A DNA stretch of 64,000 bases, taken from Hyphodiscus hymeniophilus (taxonomy: Eukaryota; Ascomycota; Leotiomycetes; Helotiales; Hyphodiscaceae). Made by a program: the position numbers and the translations under genes. The notes under the pieces are model-generated. The model saw nothing but the letters and a program-made list of their open reading frames with translations, ran no database searches and had not been told where the DNA came from. Shown here piece after piece: positions 31,881 through 42,501 of this stretch. Numbering within the stretch: position 1 is the first letter of the stretch; each line of letters starts with the position of its first letter. The stretch lies in contig VNKQ01000003.1 of assembly GCA_016508695.1 (NCBI GenBank), forward strand, positions 930,001 through 994,000, read 5' to 3'.

Positions 31881-32467
31881 GTAGTGATCAAGCGATAAGT
31901 GGACACTGGCCCATGATAAGTTGGAAGATGTAGAGTATCAAGGATTTGACTCTGGACTGGACTTTTCTTTTCTGGAATGAATAGATAGAAGCTGTTGATA
32001 GATGCGCAAGGCTGGTGAGCTGCAAAGACTGAACGGAGACCTCGGGCTCGGCAAATGACCAATGAGAGACGGCATCACTAACAGCCGTGATTACCTAGGT
32101 AAGGTAGGTAAACTAACGGGGGGACAAGCAGGTGAGCTGTGAGCTTGTTGAAAGCCATGCACAAACAAACACAGGCGTTTTCTCTACATTTACAAGTCAA
32201 GGAGATTGAATGCTCAGTTTCCAATTGATGCCGAATTTGATATCAAGGAAGCTTGGATTTGTTTCTCTGCCAACTTAGCCGTGCTCGTTTGTGAAGATAG
32301 TAAAGAGTGTTTAGGGCAAATGCCGCAGCTTAAGTAATCTCCTCGAGCAAGCTTGACACAGTAATGAATCCGAAGTAGTATCTATCTGTCTGTGGGTGAG
32401 GTGTGCTTGTACTTGTACAAGAGTCTCTCTCTCTCTCTTTCGAGTCTTTTCTCGGTAGTATTCCCAT

Positions 32468-32477
32468 ATCACGTGAT
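32468..32477. promoter_or_regulatory. Perfect palindrome ATCACGTGAT
   Basis: Matches the extended bHLH (Cbf1-type) consensus. Position 618 bp before the DUF1761-like start. Binding not shown. Confidence 0.35.
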
Positions 32478-32987
32478 GCCGATGGTCGACTTGGAGGCTG
32501 GACCATCCATGACATCATTTCCCCACACTCTAGACGCAAGCATCATGTGCGATCTGGTGATGAAGAGTTGTTGAGCCACAAACCAATTGCCGCCGCTTGG
32601 TGACCTGATCTTTTGCACAGAACCGAGGAGTTTATTCGTAGATTACGATTATAATAATTATAGATAAACAGATAGATACTGTATAAAGATAAAAATGGAT
32701 TAGTCTGGATGGATGCCAATCGACGTCATGTCCCACCAGCATGGAAAAGGGGAAATGAGAGCGGTGCTTGGCCAGCCCCTTCACTTCCCTTCACTTCCCT
32801 TCCCCCCTGCTCGTTCCTTGGAATCGCGAAATCGTGACTTGCCATGACGTGTGTCACTTCCTCCTTCTTCTTTCTTCCCCCTCTGAGAGCTCGGACCCTC
32901 AAGCTCTCTCTCCCCTACTCCCCCCCCCAACTCCCATACTTAAACTTCTCTCTCCTTCTTTTCTTTCCCAACAACAACAACAACAAA

Positions 32988-33035
32988 CCATCAATCCATC
33001 AATCCATCAATCCATCAATCCATCAAACCATCAAC
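32988..33035 (+). repeat. CCATCAAT tandem repeat in the leader
   Basis: Four perfect and two imperfect 8 bp units ending 59 bp before the ATG at 33095. Confidence 0.85.
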
Positions 33036-33094
33036 GTATCTATCTACTATCAAACCCAACTTCCCTGTCCAAACAACCTCACACACTTGTAATC

Positions 33095-33897
33095 ATGTCT
33101 CTTCACTGTATGTATTCTTTTATCTGTTCGTCCTCGGCAAGCTCTGTATTCTCGGTCCGGTGACGACATCATCGTCCATCAACAACAACAACAACAACAT
33201 TAGCTCGGAGCTGCATCAACGATTGAAGCTTCCAGCGAGTCCAAAATCATCCCCATCTCAAAACCAAGCTTGAAACCTTCATTTTCTGCCTCTTAATTAA
33301 TATACTAAACTTTTCTCCACCACCAGACCTCCCACCTGTCAAACCCTCTGCCATCGCCCTCGGCACGGTTTTCAACCACGCTGCCTCCCTCGCTGTCCTC
33401 GGCCCCGTCTTCGGCGACACCTACCACCGTGCCCAAGCCGCCAACTCCAAGGAGGAGTTCGTCAAGTCTAAGGAAGCCGCCTCTGCTGCCGCTGCTTGGG
33501 GAACTTCTCTCGTCGGTAGCGCCGTCCAATCATATGGTGTCGGTGCTCTCATCAATGCCACCGGTACTCTCTCCTACAAGGGTGCTGCTTACCTCGGCTC
33601 TTTGATCTTCTTCGCCAGCTCTGCTCCTTCTGTACGTTTTGCCTCAGAAATATTCCATGCTTGCTTGCCAAGGCATTGTGCGCCATAAAAGCTGACAGCA
33701 GATAGTTCATTGCCCAAATCTTTACCGAGAAGCGTCCTTTGGACACCGTCGCCGTCGGTGCACTTGCCCGTGGTAAGTCGAAATCTCATCCACCCCCTTT
33801 GACTCTTTATGATATCTAACACATCACAGTCTTTGAGACCGTCGGACTCTCCCTATTCCTTACATGGTGGGGAACAAGAACGAACCCCTTCGAGTAA
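33095..33897 (+). CDS. Small multi-pass membrane protein, DUF1761-like
   Basis: Exons 33095-33107, 33327-33631, 33706-33772 and 33830-33897 give 150 residues. The first coding exon has only 13 bases and is followed by a 219 bp intron, the longest in the window. The start reads MSLHYLPPVKPSAIALGTVF. Hydrophobic segments: SAIALGTVFNHAASLAVLG, an Ala/Gly-rich TSLVGSAVQSYGVGALINA, and AAYLGSLIFFASSAPSFIA, with GLSLFLTWWGTRTNPFE at the end, so three or four membrane passes. This resembles the DUF1761 family as I recall it. Function unknown. The CT-rich, repeat-containing leader and alanine-rich composition suggest high expression (inference). Confidence 0.78.
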
Positions 33898-36179
33898 GCT
33901 CTCGACCTCGGATGGCACTGGCGTAAAGGGAAGGATAGGAACTGGAATCAGCCGCCCTTGTGTATAAACTCTACTTGAATCAGCTGGTGACTTTGCGCTT
34001 GGCTGGTCACTGGCCTCGGTGTCTTTGGTTGAAGAAGAAAATCTCCAAACTTTCCCGACTTTTCCGACTTTGATGCATATGTGATTGTGATCTGGTGTGT
34101 TGAAAATGTGTGAGATAGTTCTCATTGGTTTGTTGTCAATTCAACCCTGTGGGACATGCAAGTCTCGTATGCTACCACACGATCGGCACATCATAATAAC
34201 GTTCTTAAAACATGGCATTCCAGCAGCTCAAAGCAAGTATTCTAACACAATCAAAATCCTACTCCATAGCTTTCGAAGCGGCGTCAGCAGTGAGTAGCGG
34301 TCTCCCATACATCCCCTCGCCTCTCCTAGACCCTCGACGCTGCATCCACGACAGCCACATCTCAGGAACAATTCATGTTGCGCGTATACACCTCAGCCAA
34401 ATTTCTCAGCCACCATAGAACCGTGTCCGCCATTTTCACGACAAATCCAAACGTCACGTACTTATCTGCATGAGCGTGCTTTCTTAAATAAGAGAGATAA
34501 ATGCGGAAACCAAACGCGGAAATGAAGTTAGTATCTCTGTCCGAGGTAATTCTCTTCGGCAACCCCCAGTCACCTAGGAGCAGAAAGCGCAATAACCACT
34601 GTAGCCCAATGCTCTGCAGTGTACGTCGAATGGCCAGGAATAAGCAGCGTACGCCTTGCTGAATTTGCAACGTGATAGTGAGCGTTGGATCAAAGGTAAG
34701 GTGTCAAAGATCGTCAGGGATCAGGTGCGGCAAGCGAGACTATCTATCGTCAAGCACTGCGTCCCTTTTCACTCCAGACATGAACTTCCCGATCATATCA
34801 TCCCCTTCTCCTTACTGGCGAATGCTGCTGATGACTAGAAGCGATGGAATGGAATGGAGTGGTTCGAGACCTGAGCGGATCGCTGTTGGCTGTATCGACA
34901 GTGGCGGCCTGGCAGGGCATAGGCATGGACGGGCGGCTCGACGGCGGAGGCGGTCGGTAGTCGACACTCGACACTCGCGAGGTGGGATCTGTGGTGTATG
35001 ATGTATGATGTATGTGAGTTCGGGATCTCGATGGATTTTCAAGTTGCCACACTCTTAGTCGGGTTTTCCGAATCGACTTCAATATATCGTCTTACGCGTA
35101 TACTTCGGGTTCTTGAGCCAGGCCATCGTGGCCACTTGCTCCCTAGCCCGGTCTTTATTACTTCGCCAGGCTTCTTTATAAACAGATTCAAATCTATACA
35201 TAAAGCCCTGCGAATACCATCTGAATCAGAAACCCCCGTTTGGGACTCTTCAAGTACCACAAGCAAAATCCGACGAAGTCATGGCGACATCCATAAACCG
35301 AATGATAACCAAACAGCGCCACTCAGAGCTTTGACGAAGGCAGGACCATGAAGCAACAATAACTCTGCAGACGGCCCTGAAACTCCTCTCGACTCTCGAC
35401 TAGAGGTCTATGAAATAGCAGCTATCGTCTCAGCTTACGAACAGAGCAGCATGATTTGGAGGTAAACATCTGGAATCCATTCGCTCGTTGGATTCATGGC
35501 TATTACCCAGGGAATCATCGTGCTCTCCCTCGCTGCGCTTGACCAGACCAGGTGATACCTTCTTGACTCGGCGAGTACCAGCCCCTCTGTTCCTTGTTCA
35601 AGCTAAAAAAGGATGGTCTGCTTGTAGAGGTGCGTCAGAAGCTCACCGGAGCTTGCGGTGGCATTTAGACGCTAATGGTAGACTTTGACCACTTGGGTTT
35701 GGAAAAGCCTTCTTGTAAGCAGGTAACCCTTCTTTTCTCAAGAAATGTCCAATTTGCTTTTCTCTTCCGTGAGGAATGGTGAATTGAAGCTGGGAGTTTT
35801 GTAGCTCGGTTAGAGTGGGGGAGGGGTCCTTCGCCATCAACCTGCATGAGATCCACATCAGGGCAACGAAAGGGGAAGGTCAGAGTGCGAATGGCTCCTT
35901 CTGCTTCTTTGGAATCAGATAAGAGTCTTGGCTCGACCCGGTCCATGTCGTGTTTTACAGTAGAACTTCTTCAGGTCGGCTTTGCAATTTTCGACTTGCG
36001 CTGAGATCGATGTTACTGTCGGCCGTCCCCAGAGTTTGCTCATCGGAATAGAAATTCGCCAGTGAATCTTAGGCGCTTCACTGCATGGCTTGTCTGTCGT
36101 CTCTTCTGTGTATTCTCCGTTTGGTGAATGTAGAGCGCTCGGGTATCTAAGGGAACAAAGTCCTTGACGCGATACGACA
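33898..36179. other. Gene-poor accessory stretch
   Basis: 2.3 kb, the longest gap in the window. Contains a decayed retrotransposon integrase fragment (34480-34680). Other short frames on both strands lack domains. A TGTATGA repeat run sits at 34996-35013. Confidence 0.5.
34480..34680 (-). pseudogene. Decayed LTR-retrotransposon integrase fragment
   Basis: Minus strand. Pieces of a gypsy-type integrase core follow in the right order but in three frames: FSKAY, then LLIPGHSTYTAEHWATV, then LLGDWGLPKRITSDRDTNFI, where SDRD holds one of the catalytic aspartates. At least two frameshifts within 150 bp show it is dead. No LTRs, reverse transcriptase or target-site duplication were found nearby. 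Confidence 0.72.
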
Positions 36180-37064
36180 ATGGCCTCCAAAGAATACGCT
36201 CCAGTAAACCAAGATGACACGAGCTCTGCTACTGCAGACCTAGCAGCCGAGTGGGACAGACCGAGACGGAGTTTCCTTCAATCCACGGCATTCAAGGTCT
36301 GGTGTGGATGGATGTTGGGATTGCTCACCGTGGCAAGTCTATTGATGCTCAAAAAGATGGGGCAAAAGAGCCTGAGCGTTCTGCCAGCCGCGCAGTTCTT
36401 CCCCGAAGGCATTTCACTTCCTGCTGAGCGACTTGACATACAGCTAATACTCGCAGTCCCGATGGTGTACACGGAATTCACAAGAGCGGAAGAGTTTCTG
36501 GACACGGGTCCGAGAGGCGATCAAGCCTGGGATAATATGATGCCGGGTAAGAATACCACGGCCCTTGCCATGCCCAACGCATACTGAAGGAAAGGTAGTC
36601 GGGGCAGGTTACGTTCGTGTGCCATATCCTCGTAGGTTCGACATGCCTGCAAGCCTACCTTGGAACGACACGGAAGAGTCCGAAGTATACCAAGCATCCG
36701 TCGTCCACCAGCTCCACTGCCTCGATCTTCTGAGGATAGCCATGATCTCATACACGAAGGGTGAAGTATCGCCGCATGCTCAACTTGGGCATATGGTCCA
36801 TTGCTTTGATATCATACGGCAGGGCATCACATGCGCAGGTATGAGGAACCACTGTTCCTCCACTCCAGAATCATGTGGCTGACATGAGGTGTAGGCGATA
36901 CAACGCTGGCTTTTGGCGAGAAGGTCAGGCGGGAAGACGGATCGCTACGTACGAGATATGATGGCATAGGAACGGTTCATAATTGTCGAGACTGGGAAGT
37001 CGTGAAGGAGCAGCTTGAAGCCCATCAAGTGTTCAACATGGCTGGTTCCCTGGTCGAAACTTGA
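36180..37064 (+). CDS. UstYa-family (DUF3328) oxidase
   Basis: Exons 36180-36546, 36590-36838 and 36895-37064 (introns 43 and 56 bp) give 261 residues. A single transmembrane helix (40-57, VWCGWMLGLLTVASLLML) follows a short cytosolic N-terminus. The two family-defining motifs are HQLHC (162-166) and HMVHC (190-194), followed by GITCAGDTTLAF, with the second intron falling inside CAG-D. Known members such as UstYa act in fungal RiPP pathways (ustiloxin, cyclochlorotine), where they oxidise or cyclise peptides. Here no precursor with Kex2-spaced repeats, UstYb partner, cytochrome P450 or other cluster gene is visible, so it may be an orphan. Near a transposon relic in an accessory stretch. Confidence 0.9.
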
Positions 37065-37510
37065 AATGCTTCATTGGGTTGATGATAGAGACTTTCGAGA
37101 TTCGTTGTAAGAAAGACGAAAGGAAAAGATAGGGGCAAAGGTTTGTCTACTCTCGCGGACATTGAAGGAATCATAAGTGAGCCATATCGTTGATCGTTGA
37201 GCTCTTCAGAATAAAGACACCAAAATCCCGAGTTTGGTAGTGGCCGATGAATGTATGCAGATCGTTCAAAAACATTGAGCCATTGGGCCGTTGAGAAGTT
37301 GGCTTGTGAACGCCTGAAGAACAAGTACAGAGAACCATTGGCGCAAAGAAGAACTTGTAGCACTTGCTTTCCCACCCAAAAAGAAGAGTTGTAGAACACC
37401 TGACCTTCGTTGCACAGCAGGAATTGATTTCAGAACCATAATCTCTATAAAGCTTTCGTTTTGGACTCCACAGAATGCACAGATCTCCCAACTCCAGCGC
37501 ACCATACTAA
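37065..37510. other. Intergenic, convergent 3' ends
   Basis: 446 bp between the UstYa-like gene and NAA10. No feature recognised. Confidence 0.4.
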
Positions 37511-38375
37511 TCACGACTTGTGGCTCTCATTTCTCTCAACCAGCTCGCCCACACCCAGCCCTCTCCCAACTCTGACCTTTCTCTTCTTGCTCTTCTCCTT
37601 GCCATTGACTCCGGCACGCTCCCCTGCCTTCCCTACATCCCCCACTGCCTCCCCTTCATCAGCATCCTCATCTGCCTCTTCCTCGTCCAGTATCTGCTCG
37701 CGAATAAAGCCCAGTTCTAGCTTCATAGAATAGGCGTCTTCGCCGTCGGCGTAGTACTTTGCTTCTACATTCTCGTTCTTGAACCCTAACGTGTCACGGT
37801 AGAGACGAAGCGCTGCGTTGTTGGATACGCGGACATGGAGAGAGACGTATTGGGCGCCGTAGGTTTCGACCATTGCTCGTTCTGGGCTCACTGGTCAGTA
37901 AGTGGTCCTTTCTTGCGTTCACGCTCTGCCCATTTCCAAATCTCCCACATGAACTCCGTACCACCAATCACGGGAATGGGAGCATCTTGCAAGAAGAGGG
38001 AGACCCACGAGACTGCTTCATCAGCTTCTCCGCAATGCCCAGCCGTCTATGCGTCCTCATGACACTCAAGCTGGTGATGTGTCCGTGCTGGACTCCATCC
38101 GGCGGATCCTCCTCCATCTTTGCCAGCACGTAACCTACGATACGTGGATAGTCATAGGGCGTCTTCTTCGGCCGGGAGACGTCGACTGCGACATATGAGA
38201 GTTGCGGCCAGGAGAGGGCATGGTAGAGGTAGTATTTCATGAAATAGCTGTCATACAAGATTAGCTACCATTCCTGGTTTTGAGGCATGGGGAGAACCTG
38301 CTTTTCGGGGAGGTTTGTGATATTTGCATGTTGAACATGCGGTATATCCGATGGGTGCAGCAGTCGAATATCCAT
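37511..38375 (-). CDS. NAA10: N-alpha-acetyltransferase NatA catalytic subunit (Ard1)
   Basis: Catalytic subunit of NatA, which with Naa15 acetylates protein N-termini after Met removal. Exons (minus) 38375-38302, 38247-38009 and 37890-37511 give 230 residues. Motifs: MDIRLLHPSDIPHVQHANI, the conserved NLPENYFMKYYLYHALSWPQ, IVGYVLAKMEEDP, HITSLSVMRTHRRLGIAEKL (acetyl-CoA binding RRLGIA), and YVSLHVRVSNNAALRLYRDT. The junction in NLPENY requires exon 1 to end at 38302, so intron 1 starts with GCAGGT: a GC-AG intron. Using the nearby GT (38297-38296) would shift the frame. The C-terminus is acidic and then Lys/Arg-rich. Faces the SDR gene across 291 bp. Confidence 0.93.
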
Positions 38376-38666
38376 GGTCTTGGTTCTGTTTATGGTGGAT
38401 CTTGAGTACGAGGTGGTGAGAAGGCTGTCGCAGACCGTTTCGTAGGGAAGCAGAAATTCCATGGGATTGGTGCGCAAGTGAAGTGGGGCTCGCCGAGAAC
38501 ATGGCCCGTAGGTCCCTCCGATGGCGGGGTGAGGCTTCGGGCTCAGATGCTGTCCAGTCCTCTACTTTCCTGTTCATACATATTTAAAGAATTTCCTGTC
38601 ACTTGATAACTCAGTTTAATAAACTCAAACTCATCAGATCTACTATCCCGTTAATACTAGTAAAAT

Positions 38667-39577
38667 ATGGCCTCACGAGGCTACAGGCCACTTGAAGGGA
38701 AGCTTGCAGTGGTCACGGGAGCATCTCGAGGTATTTCTAACATCCTATCCCTTGACTCCAAGCTCACAATATCATAGGAATTGGAGCAGGAATTTGCCAT
38801 AACCTTGCCTCAAAAGGAGCCTCTCTGATTCTGAATTACACATCCGACTCCTCAGCAGAAATTACCAAAGCTCTTTCCAGTACTCTCTCAGTACATCACG
38901 GCATAAAATGTCTGATAGTCCAAGCCGACATGGGAGTTTCAACAGGTCCAGCACACATCATAAGCACAGCAAAGAACCACTTCTCGCACCCCAAAACCGG
39001 GAAATTCCAGATTGATATCATCATCAACAATGCCGGCGTATCCAACAATGCCAGGTTAGAAGATATCAAAATCTCCGACTTCGATTGGCAGTACAAAATC
39101 AATGTTCTCGGTCCACTTCTTCTGATGCAGGCTGCTCTCCCTTACCTTCCTCATGACCGCTCCGGCAGGATCGTCAGCGTCTCCTCCGTCTCATCTTCGG
39201 AAGGCTTCGAGCAGCAGACCGTTTATGGTGGCACGAAGGCCGCTCTGGAGGCCATGACTAGAACCTGGGCTCGTGAGCTGGTGGAGAGGTGTACTGTGAA
39301 CGCGATCAATCCAGGACCTGTAAAGACGGACATGTGGGCTGGAACAACACAGTATTTCAAGGAGCAATTGAAGCCGTTCATCCTGCAGACGCCGGGAAGT
39401 CGGATAAGACCAGATATTGATGATAGGGACTTGGTGGAGGATGCAGAAAATGCTGGGGGAAGACCGGCGTATGTCGACGAGATTGCTGGCATTGTGGGGA
39501 TGCTCTGCACGGAGGATAGTTTGTGGTGTACGGGACAAGTCGTCTGTGCCAACGGCGGAATGAGGATGGCCATTTGA
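38667..39577 (+). CDS. Short-chain dehydrogenase/reductase
   Basis: Classical SDR oxidoreductase using NAD(P)H. Exons 38667-38730 and 38778-39577 (47 bp intron) give 287 residues. The intron splits the cofactor motif VVTGASRGIGAG, a common SDR intron site. NNAGVSNNA, the catalytic SVSSVSSSEG serine region and YGGTK (Tyr171, Lys175) are present, as are NAINPGPVKTDMW and a C-terminal GQVVCANGGMRM like that of 3-oxoacyl-ACP reductase-type SDRs. Arg in GASRG after the glycine motif suggests NADPH preference. Substrate unknown. It lies beside the UstYa-like gene with NAA10 between them; membership in a metabolite cluster is not supported. Confidence 0.9.
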
Positions 39578-39925
39578 TTTGGCCATTTGATGTCGGGGCA
39601 GTGAGTTGAGATTAGAAGAATAGAAAATAAAAACAGAAGAAATGGCACGCTTGGTCTTTAAAAACTCATAACATCGAAGTCGGGTTCTCCCAGTTTTTGC
39701 TGAGATGTTGAACGCAACAAAATCTTTCATAACGAATCATCTTCTCCACCACATAAAAAGAAACTCTGAATATACTTTCTGCCAATGAAGACCTACTAGT
39801 CTCAGATATCCTCGTTCTTCATACACTCTTTTAAGCCCTCAAAAGTTATCAAACGCCACCGATGCATCTTTCATGTTCCACCAACATCTAGAGACCACTT
39901 GCTGGAGGAGGCGCCTGCTCTTCTG
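39578..39925. other. Intergenic, convergent 3' ends of SDR and MES1
   Basis: 348 bp. AATAAA-like sequence near 39626 could serve SDR 3' processing. Nothing else seen. Confidence 0.4.
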
Positions 39926-41803
39926 CTACAACCCCGCGAAGGGGAGCTCCACCTTACTCTCGGCAGTATCACCACCCTTAGCCTGCGATTCGCTTTTTGC
40001 AGCTTCCTTTCTCGCCTTCTTCCTCTCCTTATCTCTCGCCTTGTCCGCTGCCTTCTTTGCCTTATCCTGCTCCTCCTTCAATCGAGACTCCTGAGTACCA
40101 CCATACTTCTCCCGCCATTCCTTTTCCTTTTCTGGCTTGATGGTTGTGAACAAGTACGCAGCCTTGCCGATCTTGTGCCCGCTGGCCAAAGCGCCAGGTG
40201 ACCACTTTTCAGGGATATTGGCGAGTGGCGCATTGAGTTGCTCATTTATTGAGACTGCCGTTGAAGGGACGTATGGTGACGATATGGAGGCCAGAAGGTA
40301 GCAGAGATTCAGAGCTAGACCAATAACTGTGTTTGTTCGTTCTGGATGCTCAGCGAGATTTGCGTTGTCCAGGCGTCCTTGGAGGAAAAGGTTGCCCTTT
40401 GCTGAGATCTCTAGAATTTTCCTTAACCCAGCTCGAAGTCTCACAGCTTGTAAGTCAGCCACGTACTCTTCGAGAAGAGAGTTGATCTCAGCGATGAAAC
40501 CAGGGAAATCAAAAGATTCTTCGGTATGCTCTGACGAAAAATCGGGGATCACGCCACCGCACTTAGAATTAACAAACTTGATGATACGGTTGACAAAGTT
40601 GCCAAAATTTGCCAGAAGTTCAGTATTGTTGGCTGAGATGAAGGCAGTCCAATCGAACTGAGTGTCGCCAGTTTCGGGTCGATTCGCAAGCAGGTAGTAT
40701 CTCCAAACAGACGGCGGAACTCCAATTTCCTGCGCTGTATCTCCAAACACACCTACTCCTCTTGACTTCGAAAATTTGCCATTCTCATAGTTCAGGTACT
40801 CGGTTGTCGACAAGTGATTGAGCCTAGTCCATTTGTCCCCCGTACCAATCTGCGAGCCCGGAAAGATGACAGTGTGAAATGGAACGTTATCCTTGCCCAT
40901 AAACTGATACAACTTGACATTATCGGGGTCGCGCCACCACAGTTCCCAATCCTTAGTGTAATTGGCAGTGATCGAAGGGTACCCAATGCAGGCATCGAAC
41001 CAAACATACAAGACTTTCTTCTCGTATCCTGATAGCGGAATCGGTGTTCCCCATTTCAAATCTCTTGTGATACTCCGTGCTTCCAGTCCTTTCGTAAGCC
41101 ACGAATTCGTAATGCTGATACCGTTTTGTGGCCAAGCTCCCTCTTTACTCGATTTCGCAAACCATTCTTCAACGGGTTTTTGTAATTTGTCGAGTTTCAG
41201 GAATATATGGGTGGTATCTCGGGGCACTGGAGTTGCACCATCGAGCTTGCAGTGAGGGTTCTTGAGTTCGAATGGATCTAGGAGGGAGCCGCACTTGTCG
41301 CATTGATCTCCTCGAGCATCGTTGTAGTCGCATTTCGGGCATGTGCCTTCAACGAAGCGATCAGCAAGGAAGGACTGATGCTTCTCGCAGTAAGGTTGGA
41401 CAGTGGTTCTCTCTTCCAGGTAGCCGTTGTTGTAAAGCTTCGTGAATATATCCTGCGCAATGACGGTCTGCTGCTCCGTTGTTGTTCGCCCGAAGTAGTC
41501 AAAGCCAATCTCGAACCAATCGTACACGTCTTTGTGCTTCTTGTGAAACTCGTCGCAGAGTTCTTTTGGTGTTTGTCCAGTCTCGAGAGCTTTTGTTTCT
41601 GTTGCTGTACCGTACTCATCTGTTCCACAGATATACAGAGTTGGTCGCCCTCTCAATTTGCTGAATCTCGAGAAGACATCCGCGCTGAGCACGCTCCCTA
41701 CGATATTTCCAAGATGAGGAACGTTGTTCACATATGGCAATGCGCTCGTAATTAGGATGTTCTCCTTGCCCTTCTCGGGCAGTATGATCTTTGACTTCTC
41801 CAT
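39926..41803 (-). CDS. MES1: Methionyl-tRNA synthetase, cytosolic type
   Basis: Charges initiator and elongator tRNA-Met with methionine. Intronless, 625 residues. Class I signatures: HLGN (30-33, HIGH motif) in ALPYVNNVPHLGNIVGS and FSKSRGVGVFG near residue 345 (KMSKS motif). The connective peptide has paired zinc knuckles (CPKCDYNDARGDQCDKC). WFDACIGYPSITA and the anticodon-binding helical domain follow. The enzyme starts directly at the catalytic domain, without the GST-like N-terminal domain of yeast Mes1, and no mitochondrial presequence is visible. It ends in a Lys/Ala/Glu-rich helix (AKKAADKARDKERKKARKEA), likely an RNA-binding appendix as in other filamentous fungi. Divergent from LTO1. 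Confidence 0.95.
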   Translation of the reverse strand: MEKSKIILPEKGKENILITSALPYVNNVPHLGNIVGSVLSADVFSRFSKLRGRPTLYICGTDEYGTATETKALETGQTPKELCDEFHKKHKDVYDWFEIGFDYFGRTTTEQQTVIAQDIFTKLYNNGYLEERTTVQPYCEKHQSFLADRFVEGTCPKCDYNDARGDQCDKCGSLLDPFELKNPHCKLDGATPVPRDTTHIFLKLDKLQKPVEEWFAKSSKEGAWPQNGISITNSWLTKGLEARSITRDLKWGTPIPLSGYEKKVLYVWFDACIGYPSITANYTKDWELWWRDPDNVKLYQFMGKDNVPFHTVIFPGSQIGTGDKWTRLNHLSTTEYLNYENGKFSKSRGVGVFGDTAQEIGVPPSVWRYYLLANRPETGDTQFDWTAFISANNTELLANFGNFVNRIIKFVNSKCGGVIPDFSSEHTEESFDFPGFIAEINSLLEEYVADLQAVRLRAGLRKILEISAKGNLFLQGRLDNANLAEHPERTNTVIGLALNLCYLLASISSPYVPSTAVSINEQLNAPLANIPEKWSPGALASGHKIGKAAYLFTTIKPEKEKEWREKYGGTQESRLKEEQDKAKKAADKARDKERKKARKEAAKSESQAKGGDTAESKVELPFAGL

Positions 41804-42501
41804 GTGAGTGGTGGTTGTGTTGATTTGCCGGATTGGCTGTTGTGCTGTATGATTGTTCAGAATTGATTTTGTCGTTCGGGATTGCTGTATTTCGTCTGTT
41901 ATTGCCTGTTGTAATTTTCTATAAGGTTGTGCGAAATAGTTAGAAATGGGTCAGGGTTGAGGGTTCTCGTGGTTTGAAGAGTCAGTTTGTTAATCACTGG
42001 GATTTGGTGGGGTATTGTGTGACTCCTGCGCTAAAATGTGTCAGATCTCAGCCTTCTTGGCAAGGCTACGAGGCTGAGATCAGAAACGACGGGAACATTC
42101 GACCTGGATTGAAGCCTCCTTCCCAAAGCTTATGTGATAGTGCTGCGACTTAATATAACCTTTGTAGACTCTCAAATCGTGACAGGGGGCACAGAGTTCG
42201 TGAGAGTAATCACTATCAGTGTCCCTCTAACCAGAGAGACATACGGAGGTAGGTTAATAATGTCCTAGCTGCACGAGACTCAAGAAGGTTTGTAATAATA
42301 CTTATACGTTGGACTGTGTATGCTAGAATCGTCTCCTGAGTTGAGGTTGTTATTTTGAAGGTAATGGGAGGAGTAGTGTTTATCGTATTTCCGAGTTGAT
42401 ATACCTCTCTCCTTCAACACGTGACATAATTTTGCTTGAATATCTCTTCACCCCACCCACCTCCAGCTCAGTTTTTCCAACCACCGTCTATCTAGTTCAA
42501 G
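41804..42501. promoter_or_regulatory. Divergent upstream region of MES1 and LTO1
   Basis: 698 bp. A CACGTGAC sits at 42418-42425, 84 bp before the LTO1 ATG. No other motif stands out. Confidence 0.4.

Larger units (their letters stand above)
31881..33094. promoter_or_regulatory. Long divergent upstream region with pyrimidine-rich leader
   Basis: 1.2 kb upstream of both the phosphatase and the DUF1761-like gene. Contains a CT run (32424-32440), a 10 bp palindrome (32468-32477), two CTTCACTTCC copies (about 32778-32799), strong CT tracts (32850-32970) and a CCATCAAT repeat just before the start codon, as in leaders of strongly expressed fungal genes. Confidence 0.5.

Noticed and set aside
34855..34875. 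GGTTCGA-type sequence as a tRNA T-loop
   Set aside because: No cloverleaf partners could be found there or at 41262, 48872 or 49691.
36180..39577. UstYa-like gene, NAA10 and SDR as a biosynthetic cluster
   Set aside because: NAA10 is a core gene, there is no backbone enzyme, precursor peptide, P450 or transporter, and the gene orientations are mixed.
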